This document shows positions 8,698-16,318 of a stretch of 16,318 bases of DNA, piece after piece. Both the position numbers and the translations under genes were made by a program. Each line of letters opens with the position of its first letter. Within the stretch, counting starts at the first letter, position 1. The notes below the pieces were generated by a model. It was not told the DNA's origin, ran no database searches, and saw only the letters and a program-made list of their open reading frames with translations. This DNA is from Cudoniella acicularis (lineage: Eukaryota; Ascomycota; Leotiomycetes; Helotiales; Helotiaceae): NCBI GenBank assembly GCA_013054445.1, contig JAAMPI010001297.1:1-16318 (forward strand), read 5' to 3'.

Positions 8698-9313
8698 GCC
8701 AGGTCATATCACTCATATGCGGACCACCTCCCCTAAGACCATCCAGCTGTTTATTGAACCGCTTCTCAATAGCCTAGTAAACTACATTAGCGACTCTTCA
8801 ACGGACTTGACATTGATATATGTATCACCACGTGGAGTGGTCTCACCTGTCGCATGCGATGTTGTCCTGATATCCTCCGTGTGTTCCACCCCCAACCATA
8901 TATGAGCCCAGCCAGCGTTATCTTCGAGCGAAACGGATCGCGGCGACTCGAGAAGTCACGAAAGGGTTCGTTGGGTTGTTCAGTCGTACGATTTCTGTAT
9001 ATCAATACTTCTTGAGATCTCGGTCCAAATGAGAGACGATGCGACCAAAGCGGGAATCACGTGTACTCCGTAGTCTTAATTTGGCGAAAGCAATGCTTCT
9101 TCTAACATCGCGTGGGTCTTCACACCGAGCCTTTACACGAGGCTCAATTTAGGTTGTGTTAAGTCATTCTATTCATGAGCAAATTTGTACTAAAGAGATT
9201 ATATTATATTACCACAAAGGTGCTTGCAGCTTCCAGTTGTTAACATGCCACTTCAACTGCTTGCCAGCCTGCCTTCATTCCATCACTGCCCCACTAAATC
9301 GGCAATAACTGGT
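8698..9313. promoter_or_regulatory. Intergenic: LSD1 promoter and VPS33 3' region, with two CACGTG boxes
   Basis: This 616-bp gap separates two minus-strand genes. No conserved frame is present. Two CACGTG E-box cores lie at 8829-8834 and 9058-9063, 132 and 361 bp from the proposed LSD1 start. CACGTG is bound by bHLH factors such as Cbf1 or Pho4 types in fungi; the role here is unproven. A further 5' exon of LSD1 in this gap cannot be excluded. Confidence 0.4.
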
Positions 9314-11634
9314 CTAGACGTTATTCGACACGCTATTCTTCCCCAAAGAACTCTTCTCGATTGCCACATCCATGATTTTGTTCCCACTGATGATTGAGGT
9401 TGTGCAGATGATGATTTGTTTCCGTGCTGGATGTAAAGAAAATCATTAGCATTGAATGAAACACTTGGGTTACTTGACATACCCTCTTCTCTTTTCGCGA
9501 TGAATCTTAAAGCTGCAATTTCAGTGAAGGTTATTCCACCTAGGAAAACCACGAAAACAGTTTTCTTCTCTCCGCTTCCTGTCAACAAAGCTCTTGCTTT
9601 GACAGCCTTATCCTCCCCCTTTTGAACCTCGTCAAATGTTTGTCCGCGTACATGTTTAATGGCTTCCTCGAAACCTCGCCAGCCTGTTGAAGCGCCTCCT
9701 GTCGTAACTCCGCCAGTGTTCGCATTCCCGCCGCGGGTGATGGAAGTCAAATACTGTTTTTGTAAAATGCATTGCACCAATCTCACTGACAGTGGCGCAT
9801 ATCCACTGTAGACATAAGCAATGTCATTCGGATCGTGCTCGTTAACTTCGTCCACGATCAGTCTCATGGCTTTGCGAAGATATGTGTAATTCGTCTTGGT
9901 GCCTATATTGAGCCCTCCTCCTGCGATCGGAATCATCGTAGCCATCGGAGAAGTCCGCGAGAGGAGCAGTTGAAGTTTTTCAAGAGCATCCAGAGTAAGA
10001 ATATGCTGGTAGCCGTAGGCTTGTAGGATAATTTTCTTGAAGCCCTCCAATTCGCGAGGCTTGATGCCACCAGCAATACAAGATTCCAAACATAGGATTC
10101 GCAGAACTTCTGTAAGTGGCGCATCGCGAGCGATGAGTTCTTCAATTGATTCGTGCTGAGAGGATGGATCAGCGCCCGCTGCTAAATTTTGTTGTACTTC
10201 AAGCAATCTGCTGAATTGATCGGTGCGCGTGTGCTTCATAATCTCTTCGGCAAGGCCAGTATGAATTTTCAGGCTCTGTTGCTCGGCTTGATAGCCAGGA
10301 AGTTTGTTCACGAACTCTCGTAACTCTGCCGTGCTTTTGGTGCCATGCCTACTTTCATAATCTGTTTGGAGACGTCTCGCCACTTTATTTAGCAAACTGC
10401 CAACGATAGCAAAATTTGTGTCTCGTAATTGATGGTAGAGCTTATCTGACGAATCTAACAAAATCTTCCGCTTTTTTGCTTGTGCAGGTGCTGTACCCAC
10501 GGTCTTCGAGGCTCCTGGAGCAGGCTGTGGAGCAGCACCAACGATTGAGGAATCCACATCCGCCTGGTTGTTTTGAATCCCCACAACTTCATCAATTAAT
10601 CCTTCATATGTCAACTGAGTGAGCAATGGAGTAGCGTAATCAATCTCGCGATCAATGACAATCAAGCTTTCGATTGTCGTACTCGGAGTAAGCCCTAGCT
10701 TATTACTCTCATTCGAATCTTCACCAGCTATCAATTCTTGTCGCATTCGTGCGAGTAGATCTGCGAGACGTTTCGCGTTATCGCCTTTTCCTGTCACTCG
10801 TGGGAAAAGACCATGCTTCTGCTGGATGAGCATGAGAGCACGTGCCAATAAAAATGTCGGCGTGGGGTCTTTTCGGAGGTAAAGGTCGGCGAAGGAATCG
10901 TCCAACTCGAGAGAAAGTAAATCCTTCTCTAGAGGAAGAAAATAAAGCGGAAACTCTACGATACTCGTGTCACCCAAAACACCAGCTTCTTCGAGGATCT
11001 TTTCGGAAACGAGCGTACGCCGTGGCACCCAGAATATCGAAAATTCATGTCCGGTTTGGCTTTCTCGCTGCATGCGCTTGATATGGTCTAGGATATGTCA
11101 GCATGTAATGGCAGCGTCACTGGCATATGAAAATAGATGAAAGTGACACTATTATAACCATGCTGAAATGTGGTTACTTCATGTAGGGCTCAAGACTGAC
11201 TAGGTAGAGTGGAAGAAGTTGTCTACGGAGTCTACTTTTAGAGCCCATGAGGTTGTGGTGTCTGAAATTTGGGATGGAAGTCTTCTGCCTGAACTTACCA
11301 GCTATGGACTGAGCATGCTTTGCACATTCGCCTCTGGCGATGAAAACAACGTTTCGCTGGCTGACATCGGCGTTGCTATTCTCCAGGAAGAAGACCTTGT
11401 CCACCCCATAGTCTTGTAATGTCGAGAATTTGACGAATATGCCGATTGGACCAGCCAAGCTCCTCTCAATCACCAGATTCTTCTTCCCGCGAACCTGAGA
11501 GGGACATGTCAGCTGGTGCCTCGCGCAGCTTCTGTGTATTGGCAGTCCTTACTTACACCCTCTAACAAGTACAGTAGATCTTTCCGTGACTTGTCTTTTA
11601 TCTGGTCGGTATCGAACCCAGCATGAGGAGCCAT
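9314..11634 (-). CDS. vps33: Vps33, Sec1/Munc18-family subunit of HOPS and CORVET
   Basis: SM protein that binds SNAREs within the HOPS/CORVET tethering complexes at vacuole and endosome membranes. Four exons on the minus strand: 11557-11634, 11299-11494, 9483-11087 and 9314-9426. They total 1,992 nt and encode 663 residues, normal for Vps33. Introns: 11495-11556 (62 nt, GTAAGT, CTGAC branch), 11088-11298 (211 nt, GTAAGT, CTGAC branch, CCTAG) and 9427-9482 (56 nt, GTATGT, CTAAT branch). All keep the frame. Landmarks: MAPHAGFDTDQIKDKSRKDL at the start; KNLVIERSLAGP; the SM-type segment VIDREIDYATPLLTQLTYEGLIDE (about 235-258); YVYSGYAPLSVRLVQ; VFLGGITFTEIAALRF; and, in the last exon, IIICTTSIISGNKIMD. 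An Ala/Pro/Gln-rich insert lies at about 275-296 and a Gly/Thr-rich insert at about 536-550. The gene is divergent from the histidyl-tRNA synthetase gene. A fungus usually has one Vps33, so it should be essential for normal vacuoles. Confidence 0.95.
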
Positions 11635-11859
11635 GATGAGCTCTACATGCGGGTTGATGTTGTGTGGAGAGGTGGGCAGCGCAGCTCCAGCTCAAACGCA
11701 AGAAAAGGTCCGGCGGGTCGCGAGTCAAGCGAGAACACCAACCAAAGGTCCGAAAGATTCAGCCTTGCGATGCCGCATCATCAACCGACCAATGACTCAG
11801 AAATTTGTAGATTTTTACCCAGAGACGCGCCAAAACCCATTCAGTTGGTGTGCAGGTGA
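11635..11859. promoter_or_regulatory. Divergent promoter shared by VPS33 and the histidyl-tRNA synthetase gene
   Basis: Only 225 bp lie between the VPS33 ATG (minus strand, 11634) and the first histidyl-tRNA synthetase ATG (plus strand, 11860), so the two genes very likely share control DNA. The region contains the CCAATGACTCA element at 11789-11799. No TATA box is evident on either side. Plus-strand frames crossing it have no conserved content. Confidence 0.7.
11789..11799 (+). promoter_or_regulatory. Overlapping CCAAT box and Gcn4/CPC1 site (CCAATGACTCA)
   Basis: CCAAT (11789-11793) overlaps by one base the perfect palindromic bZIP site TGACTCA (11793-11799). TGACTCA is the consensus of Gcn4 and its filamentous-fungal counterpart CPC1/CpcA, which activates amino-acid biosynthesis and aminoacyl-tRNA synthetase genes during starvation. 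Yeast HTS1 is a known member of that regulon. The site lies 61-67 bp before the first start codon and 226-232 bp before the second. Confidence 0.6.
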
Positions 11860-11880
11860 ATGAAGACTATTCACCTACAC
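11850..11880 (+). promoter_or_regulatory. Hairpin enclosing the upstream (mitochondrial) start codon of hts1
   Basis: AGGTGAAT (11854-11861) and ATTCACCT (11869-11876) are perfect reverse complements around a 7-base loop. Beyond one C/A mismatch the stem continues with GTG (11850-11852) and CAC (11878-11880), giving 11 of 12 pairs. The AUG at 11860-11862 lies at the top of the stem. If it is in the mRNA, this structure and the poor context (T at -3) would both favour bypass to the second AUG. Confidence 0.5.
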
Positions 11881-13829
11881 CTGTCAAGATCTGCGAGATC
11901 GCTTCGACTTCCACGAAGCCCTAAACCTTCCAGAACAGTCCCGCAGACGAAGGCGACTTTTTCAAGTTCTAGGGTTTTGACAAAAACTGTCAGTGGATTT
12001 TTGACAAGGACAGAGGATTCAGACATGGCTCCCAAGGGGCAAAAGTTCGAGCTGAAGACCCCGAAAGGGACGAAGGACTGTATGTGCGCCAATTTTACCA
12101 TTTTTTTTAATTCCTGGGTTAATGATTTGGAACAGGGGAGGGAAAGGATATGGTAATTCGAGATAAAATCTTCTCTACCATTACAGAGGTCTTCAAGCGC
12201 CACGGAGCAGTCACAATTGACACCCCTGTTTTCGAATTAAAAGAAATTTTGGCCGGAAAGTATGGCGAGGACAGTAAACTCATATACGACCTTGCGGACC
12301 AAGGAGGGGAGATCTGCTCTCTACGGTACGACCTGACAGTCCCATTTGCAAGATGGCTTGCCATGAATCGGGATCACCAAACGATCAAGCGCTACCACAT
12401 TGCAAAAGTCTACCGGCGAGATCAGCCTGCCATGACAAAAGGCCGCATGAGAGAATTCTACCAGTGTGATTTTGATATTGCCGGCGTCTACGATCCTATG
12501 CTTCCTGATGCGGAAATTGTTCGGATTACCACTGAGGTCTTTGAGGGGTTGGGTTGGAATGGAAGATATACGATCAAGCTCAACCACAGAAAGGTGTTGG
12601 ATGGAATTTTTGAGGTCTGCGGTGTGCCAGCAGAGAAGATTCGTACGATATCATCTGCAGTCGACAAGTTGGACAAATTACCTTGGGCTGAAGTACGAAA
12701 AGAAATGACCGAGGAGAAGGGGCTCGCAGAGGAAGCTGCCGACAAAATTGGCGAATATGTCGTACAAAAGGGCCAAAAAGATCTTCTCAGCAAACTACAA
12801 GCCAATGAGACACTTATGGCGAATGCATCGATGAAAGCTGGCTTGGCTGATATGGAGCTACTTTTTACCTATTTGGAGGCTTTCGATGCCTTGGAAAACG
12901 TCTCTTTCGACTTGAGTCTGGCACGTGGACTCGACTATTACACAGGCGTGATCTACGAAGTTGTCACAGAAGGCTCAGCTCCTCTTGCAACCGCGTCTAC
13001 AGCAGCGGTGGCACCGCCAAAACCTTCTAAAAAGTCTTCGAGCGGAAAAGGTCGGGTCGATTTCGATGAAGATCGCTCTTCCGACCCAAGTGTAGGTGTT
13101 GGAAGTGTTGCTGCAGGTGGTCGTTATGATAACCTGGTGGGTATGTTCTCAGGGAAGAATCAGATTCCTTGTGTAGGAATTTCTTTCGGTGTGGATAGGA
13201 TTTTCTCTATTATCAAGGCACAGATGGCAGCAGACAAAAACGCCGAACAACCCCGAAATAACGAGACCGAGGTCTTTGTGATGGCGTTTGGTGGAAAGGG
13301 CTTCACCGGCCTGGTAAAAGAGAGACTTGCTATTTGCACGACACTATGGGAGGCCGGAATAAAGGTAAGCACATAAGACTTATGCCCAGGAATTATATGC
13401 TGACGAAAAGTCTAGGCCGAGTTCCTATACAAAGTTAAGCCAAAACTGCCCAATCAATTTAATGCAGCCGAAAAGAATGGCTGTCCCTTGTGCGTAGTTA
13501 TAGGTGAGGATGAGATGGCTCAAGGAAAAGTTAAGATAAAGGAGATGGGTCTACGAGACGGCCACCCCGAGAAAGAAGGTGTCCTGGTCAACTTGACCGA
13601 CCTGGTCGCGGAAGTCCGGAAGCGTATATTGCGTAAGTCGAATCTCGAGGAACTGATCCAAGAAGCTGCTGGACTGAAGGTCGTTGGTGGCATCCGGGGT
13701 GAGCCTGAGCTTGTCAAGGCGCCAAAGAGCGAGTCTGTTGAGGTACCGGAGAAGATTTCCGAGGCAGAAAAGCCTGCTGAGGGGAGCCTCCTTTCGCAAG
13801 AGGCTATAGGTGCTGTCCCGGCTTCATAG
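11860..13829 (+). CDS. hts1: Histidyl-tRNA synthetase, predicted mitochondrial and cytosolic forms from two start codons
   Basis: Class II aminoacyl-tRNA synthetase that charges tRNA-His. Exons: 11860-12079, 12136-13364 and 13416-13829. Introns are 56 nt (GTATGT, TTAAT branch, ACAG) and 51 nt (GTAAGC, CTGAC branch, TCTAG). From 11860 the product is 620 residues with a 55-residue Arg/Ser/Thr-rich, acid-poor leader ([20 protein letters not shown] at its start) typical of mitochondrial targeting. From the second in-frame ATG at 12025 (GACATGGCT, strong context) it is 565 residues and cytosolic. In the short form: TPKGTKDWEG at 12-21, TPVFEL (motif 1 area), YQCDFDIAG (motif 2 area), RGLDYYTG at 282-289 (HisA), [12 protein letters not shown] (HisB), [12 protein letters not shown] (motif 3), then the anticodon-binding domain ending around VKIKEMG. 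A Ser/Ala/Pro/Lys-rich insert occupies about 296-341, just before HisB, and a Glu/Lys/Ser/Pro-rich tail ends the protein. Fungi commonly make both forms from one HTS1 gene. Confidence 0.95.
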
Positions 13830-14398
13830 TCAATGAAATGAATTGCAGATGTACGAGTAGATGAAGACGAGCATATCACCAGGCGTAAGTGGCACGGCGG
13901 AGAAATAGAAGGTTGTTTGTGGACGATCACGAGAATCATGAGATGAATCGTTTTATGCAAACCCAATCTGGACTGTTCGGTACCAAGCAGCTATTTTGAG
14001 CCTCTTAACCTGGTCTACATGATCTCCAAATAAGGGGGTTGACGACATGATCGTTACTTGGCCCGGTTTTTCGTGAGGGCCGTGGAAATTATTAAATGCT
14101 AGTTAAGGTACTCACAGTAGGACGGCAACCTATAGATATCGTAGTAATTAGTCTCTTTTCGCGTCCTTTTATATTGTTTCGCTTCATAAAGATGAGTGGT
14201 TTTGCTCCTGTGAGGTATTCTTAACACTATCCTACACAAGTTGGATATCGAGTGCGGCCCTTGGTAAAAACCCAGCCGAGTATCTCACAATACCACGATG
14301 ATTTTAAAAAATGCTGGCGCATGAAGAGGGCAGCCAGCAGTGCTCACCTTTCGCACACGTCAGTGGTCTCGGTTAGCTACAAGGTACGTACGATCTTG

Positions 14399-14410
14399 GT
14401 ACCTAGGTAC
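14399..14410. repeat. 12-bp palindrome GTACCTAGGTAC (second copy)
   Basis: Identical to the core of the 16-bp palindrome at 5085-5100. A second palindromic word, GTACGTAC (14384-14391), lies 7 bases before it. Confidence 0.65.
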
Positions 14411-15015
14411 TTTCAAGATGAATATGATTGTGAAGTTGTGAACTCTTCGAAGCGAACTCCTTTTTTCTCTCACCTGCAGAATTGTCCGCCACCAGGCGTC
14501 ATATTGCAGCCGTTATGGCTGCCTTTGGAAGATGGCAGACCTTCCTCCGCTCTTATCACTCGGACCCCGAGCGATTGTGAAGCCATCGAGGACTCAGATG
14601 TCTGCGCACATAACCCCGGATTTTGCTCAATCGACGCTGTATGGGCGCAGCAGTCAACCTCAGACGCCTTCCGATTGAAAAGCACCGGCTTTAGAGCAGT
14701 CGCGGCCTCGAGCGCAGCCACCCTTGATCCTTCAGACGAACTGTGGGCACCTGCGCTGGTTGTGTAGTCTGTGTTCGACTGTGCGGGCGGAGAAATCGTT
14801 GCGCAAAGCGGTGCTCAGACACTTGAATCTTGCGACGGTGAGAGAAGAACGGAGAAATGGCCGTGCGCGTCTGCATGAGCTTTCATCTCATCAATGCGCC
14901 GTTTCGTTTCCTCGCCCACTCCACCAAACAGGCCGATCTTCCACCGGCCAGCCACCCAGGGAATTTGTCGAAATGACCGCGACTCATGCTATCAAGTGGT
15001 ATCCTATATACTTTG

Positions 15016-15034
15016 ACCAGGCCCCAGGCCTGGT
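15016..15034. repeat. Perfect 8-bp GC-rich hairpin
   Basis: ACCAGGCC (15016-15023) and GGCCTGGT (15027-15034) are exact reverse complements around CCA. It is intergenic and has no T-run on either side that would suggest a terminator; its meaning is unknown. Confidence 0.6.
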
Positions 15035-15498
15035 AACGATGCCGAGCAGGGTCAAAGATGGTGCAGCACACATTGAACCCCAAGGGGTCAGCGATTGCAG
15101 ATGCACCTCTGCACCTCTGCATCTCTGCTGTTGTGCTGATCATCTATATAGTTATGAAGGTGCTCAGAAGCTTCATATCTTTCTTTCTGTTTTCAGTTTC
15201 GTCTGATTCTCGTATTTCATCGCTTTGCCATATCTCCCGTGGCGGTCAAAGAGCTCAAGTTAAACAATACCACCCCGCGGCTTACCACCAACAAAACCAA
15301 CCCTCAACCTTGTCTTTTCACTCACTACTTCTTACGTTTGCTCCTGCAAGTTGAGAATTTCGATACCTTCTTCACTCCAGATCAAAGATTTAAGCGTCGC
15401 GTGGGAAGCGGCAGAGATATCCCAGTATCCAAATTGGTTCGCCTTAGGGTGTAAACACAGACAATATAATTGTCCAAGCAGGTCAAAAATCAATCAAA

Positions 15499-16318
15499 AT
15501 GGCACGCCTCATCCCTCTCGTCCTCAGGTCGGCGTTTAGTACGAAGCAATCAATATCGCCTTCCGCACCTCCGACAATCGATGCCCCAGCACTGCCCTCT
15601 AAATCCACCAGACGACAAAGACCTGGCCCCGTCACTGACCTAACAATTATCCCATACACACCAGCAGAGTGGAGGAAAGTGATGGAGGAAGTGAAGCTTC
15701 TGTATCTGAGGGGCCACTATAAGCAGTGTTCTGCTCGCTGCAAACAAATTATGGGGAGCATTCGCGATCCCGTAAGTTTGCTCACTTATCCCACCAAACC
15801 CTAAGTATCACCCAACTAACAAAATTCACAATTTTCAGTACCAAGTACATCCTCTTTACTCCATTTACCTTTCCTTCTTTACCGCCAGCTCGCTCGAATT
15901 AACAGCGCGCTCACTCCACAACAACTCTTCCAACAAGCTTCCTTTATTCCAAGAAGCCCTCTCCTTCTACCAAAAAGCCGAGTCTTTCATGCAATACGCA
16001 GCATTTGCGACTGACCCCTCAATAATCCACGCCACAACCCGCACTACACACCGTTCAAACTCATCCATATCCTCCAGCATCCGGAGTTCAGTCGACTCGA
16101 TATTCTCACAAGCCTCCGTCTCCTCAGTAGCTTCTTCCATCCTCGATTCCCCCACCTACCCCTCCTCATCCTCGGACCAATGAATCCAACGTCATAAAAC
16201 CGCAACCCCTCCGCCCCAAAAAGAAAGTTTCTTTCTCCCTCAACCTCTCAACCCTCACCCAAGAGCAAGATGAAGAAGACTCCACAAGCACTTCTGAGGA
16301 CATCCTCTCACGCTTCCC
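15499..16318 (+). CDS. Uncharacterised fungal protein with a helical (TPR-like) N-terminal region; 3'-incomplete, one-base frame break
   Basis: Starts at an ATG in good context (CAAAATGG). Exon 1 is 15499-15771 (91 codons). The intron 15772-15838 (67 nt) has GTAAGT, a CTAAC branch and TTTCAG. Exon 2 runs from 15839 to the window end. Residues 1-50 are Ser/Pro rich and could include an N-terminal targeting segment. A helical stretch follows: EWRKVMEEVKLLYLRGHYKQ, then CSARCKQI, and after the junction HPLYSIYLSFFTASSLELTA and FQEALSFYQKAESF. This alternation of amphipathic helices resembles TPR-like domains of conserved fungal proteins without a function. A Ser-rich linker (SSISSSIRSSVDSIFSQ) follows. 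The frame then hits TGA at 16181-16183, yet the neighbouring frame continues with TNESNVIKPQPLRPKKKVSF to the window end, so one base seems to be in excess in the C5 run at 16149-16153. I do not recognise a named gene. Confidence 0.7.
16149..16153 (+). other. Frame break at C5 homopolymer in the terminal gene
   Basis: As given, the sequence reads GAT TCC CCC ACC TAC and ends at TGA 16181. With four C it would read GAT TCC CCA CCT ACC and continue open to the window end through a Lys/Ser-rich stretch that looks coding. An intron covering the break would need weak sites, so a one-base indel is preferred. Confidence 0.65.

Larger units (their letters stand above)
13830..15498. other. About 1.67 kb intergenic region, no confident gene
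   Basis: The left part (13830-14250) is plain 3'-flanking DNA of the synthetase gene. From about 14320 to 15140 the sequence is richer in GC and leaves several frames open on both strands, but none shows a recognisable motif. The least implausible is a plus-strand frame from the ATG at 14321 to the stop at 14765-14767, which contains a donor-like GTACGT (14384) and a pyrimidine-rich CTGCAG acceptor (14479). The segment also contains a GTACCTAGGTAC palindrome (14399-14410), a perfect hairpin (15016-15034) and a short CTCTGCA repeat (about 15104-15128). The last 300 bp should hold the promoter of the gene at 15499. Confidence 0.5.

Noticed and set aside
11605..11625. tRNA T-loop-like sequence (GGTATCGAACCC)
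   Set aside because: It lies within the coding sequence of VPS33 exon 1, and no matching acceptor stem or A/B boxes could be found around it.
11623..11859. Plus-strand frame ending one base before the first hts1 ATG, considered as an upstream ORF or gene
   Set aside because: It overlaps VPS33 exon 1 on the opposite strand, shows no conserved content and would need a transcript starting inside VPS33. A shorter internal part could be an upstream ORF only if transcription starts far upstream.
14883..15143. Minus-strand frame of 86 codons
   Set aside because: No motif recognised; the region is GC-richer and leaves frames open on both strands, so length alone is weak evidence.

Overview
The window looks like nuclear chromosomal DNA from a filamentous ascomycete (Pezizomycotina, perhaps Leotiomycetes; the class is a guess from protein style). 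The genes carry short introns (43-99 nt, one of 211 nt) with GTRNGT-type donors and CTRAY/TTAAY branch points. Start contexts are CAAAATG-like. The gene set is typical of such fungi: an LSD1 homologue with a C-terminal HMG box, Vps33, a dual-form histidyl-tRNA synthetase and the F-actin capping protein beta subunit. No bacterial, phage, CRISPR, rRNA or tRNA feature was seen.

Layout. 1-950 is AT-rich non-coding DNA holding a possible small inverted-repeat element (101-501) with degenerate internal tandem repeats. 1043-1528 (+) is a small secreted-type protein gene interrupted by one in-frame TAG. 2118-2858 (-) is a low-complexity Pro/Tyr/Gln/Ser-rich ORF with a 12-residue repeat. About 1.1 kb without a recognisable gene follows. 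3979-4925 (-) is capping protein beta in three exons. 5301-8697 (-) is LSD1: two exons, with a previously hidden N-terminal exon and a one-base frame break inside the HMG box. 9314-11634 (-) is VPS33 in four exons. VPS33 and the histidyl-tRNA synthetase gene (11860/12025-13829, +, three exons) diverge from a compact 225-bp promoter containing an overlapping CCAAT/TGACTCA site. About 1.67 kb with no confident gene follows, and the window closes inside an uncharacterised, helix-rich fungal gene (15499 onward, +) that also has a one-base frame break.

The four recognised housekeeping genes do not form a pathway: cortical actin, chromatin, vacuolar fusion and translation are simply neighbours. The main regulatory story is at HTS1. 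A weak-context first AUG sits in a hairpin and would make a mitochondrial precursor. A strong-context second AUG would make the cytosolic enzyme. A Gcn4/CPC1-type site lies just upstream.

I found no convincing new multi-gene system. The observations most worth a second look are the HTS1 start-codon hairpin with its adjacent CCAATGACTCA element, the two homopolymer-associated frame breaks (more likely sequence error than biology), the stop codon in the secreted-protein gene, and the inverted-repeat element near the left edge.
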